A stretch of 45,814 nucleotides of DNA from positions 24,853-70,666 of the forward strand of contig NZ_JAIEWN010000020.1 in assembly GCF_019599295.1 (NCBI RefSeq), in the 5' to 3' direction. Shown one piece after another: positions 7,898 through 17,044 of the stretch; within the stretch, counting starts at the first letter, position 1, and every line of letters begins with the position of its first letter. The notes below the pieces were generated by a model. That model saw nothing but the letters and a program-made list of their open reading frames with translations. It was not told the origin of the DNA and made no database searches. The position numbers and the translations under genes were made by a program. This DNA is from Oscillochloris sp. ZM17-4. Lineage in GTDB: Bacteria; Chloroflexota; Chloroflexia; Chloroflexales; Chloroflexaceae.

Positions 7898-9088
7898 TTA
7901 CGTCTGCTTTTGACGCACGCCAGCTACCTCACCGCTTGACACCTTGCCGGTTGAGCCGCTTGTGAGTAGGCTGCTTGTTAACATAATGATCAGCCAGGCC
8001 AGCAGCGGTGGGACAATCGGGAAGAATCGGTTGACCCAGACCTGGCCGAAGAATCCTGGCAGCATATTCACCAGGGCCTGGAAGACGACGATCAGCGGCA
8101 GATGGGCGATATAGGCGATCAGCGCGTGCTGGCCCAGGGGGAGGAAGAGCCATCCCGTCGCCCGGTACAGTGGCTGCCAGTAGCGCGTGGTGATCACCCA
8201 GGCGCCCGGGAAGGTGATGAGCGCCAGGAGCAGGCGCCCGGGCCGCACATCGAACTTGGAGAAGAAATCCCCGGAGTTTTCAATGGCGGGCGGGACGAAG
8301 TAGAGCAGGTTGGCCACGAACAGCACGCCGACAAGCATCACCCCAACCACGGCCATGCTGCCAATCATCGAGATACGCCGCCAGTTGAGCCAGTCGCGAA
8401 TCCGCATCAGATAGTAGCCCAGCACGATCCCGTGGACATAGTAGATCTGCCAGCACGACGGGTGAAACTCGACATAGACCATCGAGCCGTCGAAGATCTG
8501 GGGGGCAAGCTGGTGGCCGAGCCATAGCCCCCATGATCCCGCCAGCAGCACCCACCACAGGTTACGTTTAAGGAGCCACAAAAATACGGGCGTGGCCAGC
8601 GTCAGGATGGTGTAGAGCAGCAGCACATCAGTCATGTAGTAGTGCGGAGAGTCGATCATGAGCACCTGCCAGATGAGCACAGCGGGCTGGATCTGGTCAA
8701 TCGGCGGAGCCCACGCTAGCCCAGCCAGCCCGCCCAGCACCGCGACCATCCCGGTGAGCACAACCAGCAGCACATACATCTTGAATGCCCGCAGCAGATT
8801 CCGGCGTACCGCCAACCCAAAGTGCCCCTGCTCGATGTGGGCTAGCCCGCTCAGGCCGCTGAGCATGCCGGCAAGCAAAATGAATGCCTCGGCCCCAAGG
8901 ATGTATTCTGATGCGATCCAGACAATCCGTAGCGGATAGAGCCCAGGGATATGCACCATAATCATCGCGAACACACAAAAACCGCGCAGCAGATCGATCC
9001 TGAGATCGCGCGGCCCTTCATTCTGATAGCGCCAGCTATGAAACAGCTCTCCCCAATGGATCGCGTCGCGTTGCTTGCTCGGGTTCAT
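7898..9088 (-). CDS. OpgC-like membrane acyltransferase
   Basis: A 396-residue integral membrane protein with about ten hydrophobic helices. The N-terminal RDLRIDLLRGF...MVHI motif is typical of the OpgC/acyltransferase-3 superfamily; the conserved Arg/Asp and His lie in the first membrane region. A later F-x-P-x-x-WQ motif (EFHPSCWQIYYVHG) is OpgC-specific. In proteobacteria OpgC succinylates periplasmic glucans. Here it more likely acylates a surface polysaccharide (inference). It has no operon partner: the aminopeptidase starts 180 bp downstream behind a hairpin. Start ATG 9088, though the alignment-relevant sequence begins near residue 25. Confidence 0.85.
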   Translation of the reverse strand: MNPSKQRDAIHWGELFHSWRYQNEGPRDLRIDLLRGFCVFAMIMVHIPGLYPLRIVWIASEYILGAEAFILLAGMLSGLSGLAHIEQGHFGLAVRRNLLRAFKMYVLLVVLTGMVAVLGGLAGLAWAPPIDQIQPAVLIWQVLMIDSPHYYMTDVLLLYTILTLATPVFLWLLKRNLWWVLLAGSWGLWLGHQLAPQIFDGSMVYVEFHPSCWQIYYVHGIVLGYYLMRIRDWLNWRRISMIGSMAVVGVMLVGVLFVANLLYFVPPAIENSGDFFSKFDVRPGRLLLALITFPGAWVITTRYWQPLYRATGWLFLPLGQHALIAYIAHLPLIVVFQALVNMLPGFFGQVWVNRFFPIVPPLLAWLIIMLTSSLLTSGSTGKVSSGEVAGVRQKQT

Positions 9089-9547
9089 GCGCAGCCCCTC
9101 GCTGGATCATTGCTCACCCGGTACAGGTATTTGAGTCGTGAGCAACACCGGGGGAGGCAAAATAAGTACAAAATGATGTTGCCGCACCCCAAGCTTAGGG
9201 CGGGAGCGCATAGTTGAGATTAACACAGGCGGGGTTTGAGATGATTATTATGACATCTTACGCCCCGCCTAACCTCGACGGTATCCATTTTACACAGTAG
9301 CGTAGGAGGAACACTGTCACCCTGAGCGAGGCGAAGGGCACCGACCGGAATTCCTCGCTTCGACAAGGTTCAAACCAGCTTGACCGTCTGCCGCCGGACG
9401 GCCCTCACCCCTAGCCCATCTCCCTTTACGCATACCTTTACCACATCTTTCTTTACCGTATCACTGTATTACAATGCGATAAACGGAGCAGTGGGCCAGA
9501 CCTGCGGAGCGCGGCTGGGGCGGCTCCGCCGATGAAAATCTGCCAAT
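9089..9547. other. Gene-free intergenic stretch with degenerate repeats
   Basis: No convincing reading frame. A weak inverted repeat (AGGCGGGG with CCCCGCCT) spans about 9227-9270. At 9313-9340 a CACCCTGAGCGAGGCGAAGG sequence resembles dispersed intergenic repeats of many genomes, and at 9400-9425 a CCCTCACCCCTAGCCC stretch recalls the ACCCTCACC end of the composite repeat. The promoter of the OpgC-like gene should lie here, but I could not fix it. Confidence 0.4.
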
Positions 9548-9681
9548 TATGTTGCCAGCAACAACACTGCGCATGGTGAGGGTGTGGGAGAGCGAAGCTC
9601 TCCCATAAAAAAACTAATGGTGCTGCGGCGCGACGTAGCCGCGCCGCAGCACCATCAGTGCAGCATGTCCCTGCTGGGCAC
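9548..9681 (-). repeat. Composite hairpin repeat, copy A
   Basis: Read on the minus strand: GTGCCCAGCAG, a hairpin of about 22 bp with a TAC loop, T7, a second hairpin (GGGAGAGC-TTC-GCTCTCCC), ACCCTCACC, and a third small stem (TTGTTGCTGGCAACA). Copy B at 35506-35640 is homologous throughout, with paired changes in hairpin 1. It is oriented so that hairpin 1 plus T7 could terminate transcription from the aminotransferase gene. Confidence 0.75.
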
Positions 9682-9695
9682 AAAAATTCGCCAAT

Positions 9696-9736
9696 GCGTA
9701 TTCATGTTGGCGACGAAGTCGCCAACATGAATACGC
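9696..9736 (-). terminator. Perfect 19-bp hairpin with GAA loop
   Basis: Arms 9696-9714 and 9718-9736, immediately 3' of the aminotransferase gene and just before composite repeat copy A. Likely part of a double termination signal. Confidence 0.55.
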
Positions 9737-9769
9737 AAACAGGTGGTCTTTATCTGAGAGGTCGTGCTG

Positions 9770-10942
9770 CTAGCTCGCCAGCCCCTCCAGGGCGGCGCGC
9801 ATGCGGCCGAGTCCGTCGAGCAGCATAGGGCGCGGGCAGGCGAAGTTCAGTCGCACAAAGCCATTCCCATTCTCGCCGAAGGCCGCGCCGTCGGAGAGTG
9901 CCACCTTGGCCTGGTCTAGGAAGAACGTGCCGGGGGCACCCTCGATCCCGGCCTCGCGGCAGTCGATCCAGGCCAGATAGGTGGCGTTGGGCACCGTGGT
10001 GTGCAGCTGCGGCATATGCTCGGCGATATAGCGCACCAGCGTGTCGCGGTTCTCGGTCAGGTAGGCCAGCACGGCCTCCAGCCAGGGGCCGCCCTCGCTG
10101 TAGGCGGCGTAGGCGCCGATGTAGCCGAAGGCGTTCACGTGGGGCACGATCCCAGCCTCGGTCTGGGCGATCTTCTTGCGCAGCTCCTCGTTCTGCACGA
10201 TCGCGATACCGCAGCCCAGCCCGGGCAGGTTGAAGGTCTTGCTGGGGGCCAGCAGCGTGACGGTGTTGGCGGCGATCTCCGGCGAGAGGGTGGCCGTCGG
10301 GGTATGGCGCGTGCCGCCGAGCATCAGGTCGCAGTGGATCTCGTCCGAGCAGATCACGATCCCGCGCTCGGTGCAGACCTCGGCCAGGCGGGCCAGGGTC
10401 TCGCGGTCGTACTCGATGCCGACCGGGTTGTGGGGCTGGCTGAGCAGGATGAGCCGCGTCTGCGGGTGCAGGCTGGCCGCGAAGGCGTCCACGTCCAGGC
10501 TGTAGCTGATCGTGCCGTCATCGCGGCGCTCGTAGGTCATATCGAAGGTGTCGCAGACCCGGCCCTGGTTTGCGGGGGCGCTGAGGAAGGGCATGTAGGC
10601 CGGGGTCATGGTGACGACGTGGTCGCCCGGCTCGCCGGTGGCCCGGCAGAGCACGTTGATCGCCGAGACCAGGCCGGGCAGGAACATGACCTGCTCGGGC
10701 GTCACCTGCCAGCCGTACAGGTCGGCCATGCGCCGGCAGATCAGCGGCACCAGGTCGGCGGGGGGCATGGCATAGCCGAAGAGGCCGTGCTCGGCGCGCT
10801 CGCGCAGGGCGCGGATCACCGGCTCGGGCGAGGCGAAGTCCATGTCGGCGACCCACATGGGTAGGACGCCATCGGGGTGAAGCTCCCACTTGGCGCTTCC
10901 GGTGCCGCGGCGGGGCGTGATCTGGTCGAAGTCGAAGGACAT
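9770..10942 (-). CDS. patB: PLP-dependent aminotransferase / cystathionine beta-lyase of MalY-PatB type
   Basis: A 390-residue fold-type I PLP enzyme. Family landmarks are LPMWVADMDFASPEPV near the N-terminus, the QPHNPVG segment, CSDEIHCDLM (Asp that pairs with the PLP pyridine) and SKTFNLPGL with the Schiff-base Lys, plus a C-terminal FVRLNFACPR with the substrate carboxylate-binding Arg. MalY/PatB enzymes cleave C-S bonds (cystathionine, cysteine) and have some transaminase activity. Length is normal. ATG 10942 is followed directly by the conserved FDFD start. Transcribed alone, with hairpins downstream. Confidence 0.92.
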   Translation of the reverse strand: MSFDFDQITPRRGTGSAKWELHPDGVLPMWVADMDFASPEPVIRALRERAEHGLFGYAMPPADLVPLICRRMADLYGWQVTPEQVMFLPGLVSAINVLCRATGEPGDHVVTMTPAYMPFLSAPANQGRVCDTFDMTYERRDDGTISYSLDVDAFAASLHPQTRLILLSQPHNPVGIEYDRETLARLAEVCTERGIVICSDEIHCDLMLGGTRHTPTATLSPEIAANTVTLLAPSKTFNLPGLGCGIAIVQNEELRKKIAQTEAGIVPHVNAFGYIGAYAAYSEGGPWLEAVLAYLTENRDTLVRYIAEHMPQLHTTVPNATYLAWIDCREAGIEGAPGTFFLDQAKVALSDGAAFGENGNGFVRLNFACPRPMLLDGLGRMRAALEGLAS

Positions 10943-11010
10943 GGTGAGTCTCTACTCTCTCTGCTGGTGGGCGACGTGGCCCTATGTCGAATATCCAGGG
11001 GTATTGTATG

Positions 11011-13725
11011 TTATCCGTCCGCCGGGGTGGTTCTGTCAAGCTTGGCGAGCAGCGCCTCGGTGATCGCGATCTCGCTGGGGATCTCCATGCGTCGGAAGGC
11101 GGCGAGGGCGCTGAGGATATGCTCGCGGCCGGCCTCGGCGTCGGCGCCGGCGATCAGCGCCTCGCCGAGGGCGCGCTGGGCGTAGGCGGCCATATAGGCG
11201 TCGTCATTCTGCGCGGAGCTCTGCATCGAGGCCGAGAAGTGGGCCGCCGCCGCGATCAGGTTGTGGCGATCCATCTCGACCTGCCCGAGGGTGAAGCGGG
11301 CGTAGGGGATGCTGAAGGGCTGCGCGTAGGCCAGCACCTCGTTGGCGTAGCGGCTGGCCGCCTCAAGGTCGCCCAGATCGCGCGAGGCCACGGCCAGGTT
11401 GGCCGCCGTCGCCGAGGCGTAGTAGGGGTCGCGCACCACCTGGAAGAAGGCGTATGCCGGGACCCCGGCCTCCAGGGCGGCCTCGTTCTGGCGGTTCTGC
11501 ACATAGATCGACGCCAGGTTGCTGCGCATCTTCTCCAGGTTCAGCCGGTCGCCCATGCGCTCGTAGATGCTGATCGAGTTGCTGGCGTGGGTTATCGCCG
11601 CGTCAAGCTGCTCAAGGCGGCCGTAGACCGTGGCCAGCCAGCGCTCGGCCTGGGCGCGCAGGCTGTCGTCCTCAAGCTGGTCGGCCAGGCTGCGGGCGCG
11701 CTGGAAGGCCTCCAGGGCGTCGCTGTAGAGCCCCTCCTCGTCGCGCAGCAGGCCGCGCAGCACCTCAAGCTCAAACTCGGCCCGCTCGACCTCGCGCCAG
11801 CTCAGCTTGAGGTCGCGCCGGCGGTTGAAGAGCATGCCGCTGCGCTGGTGCAGCGCGGTCAGCTGGCCGAGCAGCCGCGCCGTCACCCGCATGCCCTCGG
11901 TATAGCTGGCCACGGCCCGGTCGGGGTAGCCCAGGGCGTCCTCCAGCTCGCCGCGCAGCATCCACAGGCGGGCGGTGGCCTCGCTCTGCTCGCCCCAGTC
12001 GGCCTGCTCCAGATCGCGCAGGCCGACCTCGTGCTCGCCGGCGTACTGGCGCAGGGTGGCGCCGATCAGATCGAGGGCCTTGCGCTCGGCCTTGTCGAGC
12101 CCCTGGCGGGGCATGCCCAGGAAGATCGGGCCGGCCACATCGGCCTCGCCACGGGCCAGAGCCTGGGCCATCTGCGGGAACCAGACCTGCACCGCCCGGC
12201 CGCCCTGCCCGGCCTGGGCGAAGTGGTAGGCGGCGGCGGTGTGCTCGCCGCGCTCCAGGCGCACGATCGCCGCCTCGCCGTGCAGGGCCTGGCGCAGCTC
12301 GGGCGTGAGGTCATCGTGGACGACCGGGGCCAGGGCGGGCAGCAGGGCCGCGCCGCCCGCGCCGTCGACCTCGATCAGGCGCATCTGGGCCAGCGACGTG
12401 AGCACTGCCGCGGGCAGGATGTCCTCGGGGGCGTAGCCCCGGTAGACCGCCAGCCGCTGGAGCGCCCGCCGCTCCTCCGGGGTCAGCCGCCGCCACAGCC
12501 GCTGGAAGGCCGGCAGCAGCGAGCGGGCCGCCTCGCCGGTGTCGAGGTCGCCGGTCAGCTCCTCGCCCGAGCGCTGGAGGGCCAGCAGCAGCAGCAGCAG
12601 GCGCGGGTTGCCGCCGGTGTAGGTGTGGAGGCGCTGCGCCTCGCCGGGCGTGATCGGCAGCCCCGCATCGCCCCAGAGCATGGCCACCCCTGCCGCGTCC
12701 AGGCCGCCCAGCTCCAGGCGCAGGTCGGCGGCCGGCAGCGGGCGCTGGCTGATCAGCAGCATCACCGCGCTGCCGCGCAGCCCCTCGATCAGATCCGTCA
12801 GCTGGGTGTGGGCCGGCGGGGCTGGCTCCAGGCCGACGGGCGACAGGTGCTCCATGTCGTCGACGCAGAGGATCGGCGGGCGCGCGCCGAGGCCGGCCAG
12901 ATCCTGGCGCAGCAGCCCGGCCGCCAGGTTCAGGTCGGCCACCATGCCGTTGGCGGCGGCCAGGTACTGCCAGAGGTTCGTCGCGCCCTGCTCGTGCAGG
13001 AAGGCGCCCAGGGCGAAGAGCAGGCTGCCCACGCTGTCGTTGAAGCCCGGGCGCAGGGTGTGCCAGAAGGCCGGCCGGTCGCCCAGCCGGCCCAGGGCCG
13101 TGGCCGCGAGGCTCGTCTTGCCCACGCCGCCGGGGCCAACCAGGGCCACGCTCTGGCCGCGCCCGAGCGCCTCGACCAGCTGGCCCAGGGCGCGCTCGTA
13201 GCCGTAGAGCGCCTCCGGCGGCTGCGGGCGCTCCGGGCGGATCGCCGGGCGCAGCTCGTCGAGCAGCACCCCCGCCACCCGCCTGACCGTCGCGTCGAAG
13301 TCGCGGTAGTGCTGCGACTTCGAGCCCGGCAGCAGGTGCGGCTGCTCCCAGATGTCGGAGGTGCGGTTCGGCGCGATATAGTCGTTAAAGCAGCGCAGCT
13401 CCAGCACCACATAGGCGAAGCGCGGGTCGTCGGGGTTGCGCCGGGCCTCGGTGATCGCGTCGAGCATCTCCTGGCGCGAGGCGGGCGGCGGGCCGCCCCA
13501 GAGCCGGCCGGCGGCCGTGCGGATGCGCGCGCAGAGCAGCTCGCCGCGGGCCTGCGGCGTGACGGGGCCGGACAGGTCGCGCAGCGCCCGGCCGAGCACG
13601 TAGGGGCTGGCCAGGGGCGACTCTAGCCCCAGCCGCTCGGGCTGGCCGAAGAGCCGCAGCGCCTGCTTGACGTGGCGATCAAAGAGCGAGAGGGCGAGGC
13701 TGTCGCTCGCCGGTGCGATGGTCAT
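11011..13725 (-). CDS. STAND-type ATPase with TPR repeats
   Basis: A 904-residue cytoplasmic signalling-type ATPase. Residues 1-170 form an N-terminal domain without a clear assignment. The NTPase region has a Walker A motif (GPGGVGKTS, about residue 197) and a Walker B motif (ILCVDDMEHL), followed by RISC-like helices (LLISQRPLP). From about residue 450 to the end there are helical TPR-type repeats with Ala/Leu/Tyr spacing. STAND proteins are switch ATPases in regulation, defence or cell death; the target here is unknown. ATG 13725 has a strong Shine-Dalgarno site (GCAGGAGGTGCC). Composite repeat copy C sits directly upstream, separating it from the sugar ABC operon, so it is probably transcribed independently or by read-through. 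Confidence 0.85.
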   Translation of the reverse strand: MTIAPASDSLALSLFDRHVKQALRLFGQPERLGLESPLASPYVLGRALRDLSGPVTPQARGELLCARIRTAAGRLWGGPPPASRQEMLDAITEARRNPDDPRFAYVVLELRCFNDYIAPNRTSDIWEQPHLLPGSKSQHYRDFDATVRRVAGVLLDELRPAIRPERPQPPEALYGYERALGQLVEALGRGQSVALVGPGGVGKTSLAATALGRLGDRPAFWHTLRPGFNDSVGSLLFALGAFLHEQGATNLWQYLAAANGMVADLNLAAGLLRQDLAGLGARPPILCVDDMEHLSPVGLEPAPPAHTQLTDLIEGLRGSAVMLLISQRPLPAADLRLELGGLDAAGVAMLWGDAGLPITPGEAQRLHTYTGGNPRLLLLLLALQRSGEELTGDLDTGEAARSLLPAFQRLWRRLTPEERRALQRLAVYRGYAPEDILPAAVLTSLAQMRLIEVDGAGGAALLPALAPVVHDDLTPELRQALHGEAAIVRLERGEHTAAAYHFAQAGQGGRAVQVWFPQMAQALARGEADVAGPIFLGMPRQGLDKAERKALDLIGATLRQYAGEHEVGLRDLEQADWGEQSEATARLWMLRGELEDALGYPDRAVASYTEGMRVTARLLGQLTALHQRSGMLFNRRRDLKLSWREVERAEFELEVLRGLLRDEEGLYSDALEAFQRARSLADQLEDDSLRAQAERWLATVYGRLEQLDAAITHASNSISIYERMGDRLNLEKMRSNLASIYVQNRQNEAALEAGVPAYAFFQVVRDPYYASATAANLAVASRDLGDLEAASRYANEVLAYAQPFSIPYARFTLGQVEMDRHNLIAAAAHFSASMQSSAQNDDAYMAAYAQRALGEALIAGADAEAGREHILSALAAFRRMEIPSEIAITEALLAKLDRTTPADG

Positions 13726-13739
13726 AGGCACCTCCTGCA

Positions 13740-13808
13740 CCGGTTCTGCCGCGCTGCAGCAGAACCGGTTTTTTGTGCGAGCGCGAAGCGCTCCCGCACC
13801 CTCACCGT
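13740..13808 (+). repeat. Composite hairpin repeat, copy C (diverged)
   Basis: Hairpin 1 (13740-13752 with 13756-13768, 12 of 13 paired, GCT loop), T6 (13769-13774), hairpin 2 (GTGCGAGCGC-GAA-GCGCTCCCGCAC) and ACCCTCACC. The architecture matches copies A and B, but the primary sequence of hairpin 1 differs. The end of the element carries the stop codon of the solute-binding protein (13802-13804). Confidence 0.65.
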
Positions 13809-15064
13809 GCAAAGAACGGCGCGGTGCGCCGGGCCGCCTCGGCGATCACCTCGTCCACGCTGGCGTTCCCGTAGAAGGCCCGCTCGATCTCCTCGCCCAC
13901 GGCGTCCTCAATATCGGCCCAGGACTCCATCACCGGCACGGCGCGGATCACCGGGATGGTGTCGATGAAGACGCGGCTGCGGCTCGGGGCGACCTGCGGG
14001 TCGAGGAAGGCCGGCGACTCGGCCACGGCCCGGATCGAGGGCACCGTGCGCCCGCTCCGCGCGATGATCGCCTGGCCCTCGCTGGCGTTGGCGAACTCGA
14101 TCAGCGCCCATGCCAGCCCCTTCTGCCGGCTCGCCGAGGGCAGGCAGTAGGCGTCGGCGTGCAGGATGCCGGCCGCCTGGCGGCCCCTCGGCAGCGGGGC
14201 CACGTCCCACCCGAAGCCCGTGATCGTCCGGTAGGTCGGCACGCCGCGCCGGCTGTTCAGGTACATGCCCAGCCGGCCGCTCAGGAATCGGCTCTCGCTC
14301 GACTCGGCCTGCTCCTGCACGGCGTCGGGGGCCACGTGGTGCCGCACCTGAAGATCCACAAACCACTGCAGCGCCTCGCGGGCCTGCGGGCTATCGAGGG
14401 CGAGGCGCGTCGGCGCGGCCGGGTTGTCCACCAGGTCGCCGCCGTTCTGCCAGATGAAGGGCGCGACCCGGAACAGCGAGGCGTCGGTGCCGACGCCGTA
14501 CTGGTCGACGCGCCCGTCGCCGTCGGTGTCGCGGGTGAGGGCCTGGGCCGCCCGCAGGAAGTCGTCCCAGGTCCAGTCATCGGCCGGCTCGGCCAGGCCG
14601 GCCTCGGCGAAGAGCGCCTGGTTATAGTAGACCACCAGGCTCGACAGGTTCTGCGGGATGCACATCAGCTCGCCGCCCCAGCGGAACGGCCCCAGCGCCT
14701 GCGGGTAGAAGTCGTCCTCCTGGATCAGCTCGCTGCGGGCCAGGTAGGGGCCGAGCGGCTCCAGGGCGCCGCCGGCCGCGAACCCCGCGTAGCGCCGGTA
14801 GTTGATCAGCACCACGTCGGCGGGCTTGCCGGCGGCCAGGTCCACCCCCAGCCGCTTGCGGTAGTCGCTCTGGCTGGGCACGTAGATCAGCTCGACGGCG
14901 ATATCCGGGCGGCGCTCGCGGAACGCCGCGACGAGATCCGCGTAGGCCGCCCGCTCGGCCGGGTCGCCAAAGATCATAAACGAGACCGGCGCGGCCGGGG
15001 CGGCGCAGGCCCCCGCGAGCAGCGCGGCGGCGAGCAGGGCCAGCAAGAGACAGATCCGACGCAT
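13802..15064 (-). CDS. Sugar ABC transporter extracellular solute-binding protein (family 1)
   Basis: About 420 residues. A hydrophobic N-terminus ends LLAGACAAPAAP, a near-lipobox (Cys follows Gly-Ala but Leu is not at -3), so lipoprotein anchoring is likely but not certain. The mature part has the pattern of family-1 sugar-binding proteins: FGDPAERAAYADLVAAF, KPADVVLINY, GELMCIPQNLSSLVVYYN, DDWTWDDFLRAAQALT and a calcium-like DTDGDGRVD segment. Three ATG codons occur in a row at 15062-15070. The third (15064) is chosen because GGGAGG lies directly before the first, which gives proper spacing only to the third. Last gene of a permease-permease-binding protein operon. Confidence 0.9.
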   Translation of the reverse strand: MRRICLLLALLAAALLAGACAAPAAPVSFMIFGDPAERAAYADLVAAFRERRPDIAVELIYVPSQSDYRKRLGVDLAAGKPADVVLINYRRYAGFAAGGALEPLGPYLARSELIQEDDFYPQALGPFRWGGELMCIPQNLSSLVVYYNQALFAEAGLAEPADDWTWDDFLRAAQALTRDTDGDGRVDQYGVGTDASLFRVAPFIWQNGGDLVDNPAAPTRLALDSPQAREALQWFVDLQVRHHVAPDAVQEQAESSESRFLSGRLGMYLNSRRGVPTYRTITGFGWDVAPLPRGRQAAGILHADAYCLPSASRQKGLAWALIEFANASEGQAIIARSGRTVPSIRAVAESPAFLDPQVAPSRSRVFIDTIPVIRAVPVMESWADIEDAVGEEIERAFYGNASVDEVIAEAARRTAPFFAR

Positions 15065-15066
15065 CA

Positions 15067-15897
15067 TCATCCTCCCTGGGCGCGCGCGGGCGCCTCGGCG
15101 AGCCAGAACAGCCGCTGCAGCGACAGAAAGAGCGCGACCACCGGCAGCAGCATCACCACCGCGCCCGCCAGCAGCAGCGGCATGCCGGTCGGGTCGAGCT
15201 GCTGGAGCGCGCGCAGGCCGACCGCCAGCGTGTAGGTGCGGTCGGAGCGCAGGTAGAGCAGCGGGTTGATAAAGTCGCTCCAGTAGTGGACGAAGGAGAG
15301 AGCCGACACCGCCGCCGCCGTGGGCGCGGCCAGGGGCAGGGCCACCCTGGCCCAGGTCGCGAGCGCCCCGGCGCCATCCAGCCGCGCCGCGTCGAAGACC
15401 TCGGACGGGAGCCGCCGGAAGGACCAGTAGAACAGCAGCACATAGAACGGGCTGGTGCCCATCCAGGCCGGGGCCACCAGCGCCCAGAGCGTGTCGGTCA
15501 GCCCGACCTTGGCGAAGATCAGGAAGCGCGGCAGCCAGAGCGTCGTCAGCGGGACGAGGCGCAGGCCGACCGCCAGCAGCACCAGCCAGCCGCGCAGCGG
15601 GCTGGGCAGGAGCGCCATCGCGAAGCCGGCCCACGAGGCCACCACCACGGTGATCGGCACCGCCACCGCCGCCACCAGCAGCGAGTTGAGCAGGTAGCGC
15701 GCCATCGGCAGCAGCGTGAAGATGTCGCGGTAGTTCGACAGCGCGACGGCATCGGGCAGCCAGGCCACCGTGCGCGGCGGCGGCAGGCCCGCCGGGCGCA
15801 GCGACGCGACGACGGCCCAGAGCAGCGGCAGGGTGAAGATCGCCGCCGCCCCGCCCGCCAGGGCGTGGAAGCTCAGCCGACGGAGCTTAGACCTCAT
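15067..15897 (-). CDS. Sugar ABC transporter permease (MalG-type)
   Basis: A 276-residue membrane protein with six helices and the cytoplasmic EAA loop (VFDAARLDGAGALATWARVALPLAAP) typical of MalG/CUT1 inner-membrane permeases. It forms the translocation channel with the neighbouring MalF-type permease and takes sugars from the binding protein. No ATPase is encoded here; a shared MsmX-type ATPase elsewhere is expected (inference). ATG 15897 is preferred to ATG 15927 because it overlaps the upstream gene by only 11 bp. The stop overlaps the ATG triplet run of the binding-protein gene. Confidence 0.9.
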   Translation of the reverse strand: MRSKLRRLSFHALAGGAAAIFTLPLLWAVVASLRPAGLPPPRTVAWLPDAVALSNYRDIFTLLPMARYLLNSLLVAAVAVPITVVVASWAGFAMALLPSPLRGWLVLLAVGLRLVPLTTLWLPRFLIFAKVGLTDTLWALVAPAWMGTSPFYVLLFYWSFRRLPSEVFDAARLDGAGALATWARVALPLAAPTAAAVSALSFVHYWSDFINPLLYLRSDRTYTLAVGLRALQQLDPTGMPLLLAGAVVMLLPVVALFLSLQRLFWLAEAPARAQGG

Positions 15898-16819
15898 CGT
15901 CGTAGCCCCAGCCGCCGACGAGCCCATAGAGCAGCGCCAGGGTCGCGGCGAGCCCCAGCAGGCCCACCAGAGTCATCGCGGCGCCCTGGCCGAAGCGCAG
16001 CCGGTCGAAGCTCACCTCATAGATAAGCTGCGGCAGAAAGAGCGTCGCGTAGTACGGGCCGCCCCCGGTCATCAGCATGGCGGGCGTAAAGTTGCTCTGG
16101 GCGCTCGCGATCAGCTCGCGCATCGTCGTGAGCAGCAGCCAGGGGGCGAGCAGCGGCAGGGTGATCGCGGTGAGCCGCTGCCAGCGCCCCGCGCCGTCGA
16201 TCTCCGCCGCCTGATCGTACTCCGCCGGGATGGCGTCGAGGCCGGCCAGCAGCACGACGAAGCTCTCGCCGAGCTGGAAGAGGCCGGCGAGCACCAGGGC
16301 CGGCAGCGCCGTCGCCGGGTCGGTGAGCCAGGCCGGCGCCGGCAGGCCGATGGCGGCCAGCAGCGCGTTGAGCGGCCCGTAGATCGGGTTGAGCACCCAC
16401 AGCCAGATCAGGGCGTAGGCGACGCCGGGGATGATCGTCGGCACATAGATCGCCGTGCGGTAGAGGGCGACGCCGCGCCGCGCCCGGCGCAGCAGCAGCG
16501 CCAGGGCCAGGGCCGCCGTCACCCGCAGCGGCACCAGCAGGGCCGTGAAGAGCAGCGAGTTGCGCAGGGCCGTGGTGAAGAGCGGGTTCCCCGGCAGCGC
16601 GCGCAGGTTGCCCAGCCCCACCCAGCGCGGCGGCGAGAGCCCGTCGTACGATGTCAGCGCCAGCGGCGCGGTCAGCAGCAGCGGCAGGATGATCAGCACC
16701 ACGCTCCCGATCAGATAGGGCGCGAGCAGCGCGCACAGGGCCAGCTGGTGGCGCAGCGAGATGCCGGGCACCAGCCGGCGGCGCGGGCGCAGGGCCGGGT
16801 GGTGTTGGGTGCGCGTCAT
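15887..16819 (-). CDS. Sugar ABC transporter permease (MalF-type)
   Basis: A 310-residue permease with six helices. An N-terminal basic segment (RPRRRL) precedes LLAPYLIGSVVLIILPLLL, and the EAA loop reads EYDQAAEIDGAGRWQRLTAITLPLL. CUT1-family partner of the MalG-type permease, first gene of the operon. ATG 16819 begins MTRTQHH; upstream codons in the same frame lack a ribosome site. Its promoter should lie in 16820-16990, which it shares with the divergent secreted-protein gene and which contains a 12-bp direct repeat. Confidence 0.9.
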   Translation of the reverse strand: MTRTQHHPALRPRRRLVPGISLRHQLALCALLAPYLIGSVVLIILPLLLTAPLALTSYDGLSPPRWVGLGNLRALPGNPLFTTALRNSLLFTALLVPLRVTAALALALLLRRARRGVALYRTAIYVPTIIPGVAYALIWLWVLNPIYGPLNALLAAIGLPAPAWLTDPATALPALVLAGLFQLGESFVVLLAGLDAIPAEYDQAAEIDGAGRWQRLTAITLPLLAPWLLLTTMRELIASAQSNFTPAMLMTGGGPYYATLFLPQLIYEVSFDRLRFGQGAAMTLVGLLGLAATLALLYGLVGGWGYDDEV

Positions 16820-16922
16820 AGGTGCCACATCCCCGCGCGGGTCGTCGTCAGGCCACTTCGCCGCACGCGGGATCCCAATCGAGAGGCGCGGTGCCTCATC
16901 TCCAATCGACAACCAGCTATCC

Positions 16923-16955
16923 TCCTGGGAACTTTGCCCCCGATCCTGGGAACTT
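16923..16955. promoter_or_regulatory. 12-bp direct repeat, candidate operator
   Basis: TCCTGGGAACTT occurs at 16923-16934 and again at 16944-16955. The copies start 21 bp apart, two DNA turns. They lie between the divergent sugar ABC operon and a secreted-protein gene, the usual place for a shared regulator site. No regulator gene is adjacent. Confidence 0.45.
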
Positions 16956-16973
16956 CTCGCCCGCGCCGGAGGC

Positions 16974-16979
16974 TATAAT
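16974..16979 (+). promoter_or_regulatory. Consensus -10 box (TATAAT)
   Basis: A perfect TATAAT, 66 bp upstream of the secreted-protein start codon and 19 bp after the direct repeat. No good -35 box is visible at 16-18 bp, so activator dependence through the repeat is possible. Confidence 0.4.
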
Positions 16980-17044
16980 CGATAGAGAAACTGTATGGAT
17001 GTCATTCGTTTTAGGTAGACCCTATTATACCCGAGGAGGTCCCG

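Noticed and set aside
9313-9425. Possible transposon remnant in the OpgC upstream region
   Set aside because: Only short repeat-like phrases are visible; no transposase fragment or terminal repeats could be recognised.
10984-13626. 880-codon plus-strand frame opposite the STAND gene
   Set aside because: Low-complexity Gln/Arg/Val/Gly antisense translation of GC-rich DNA; the minus strand has Walker A/B motifs and a strong ribosome site.
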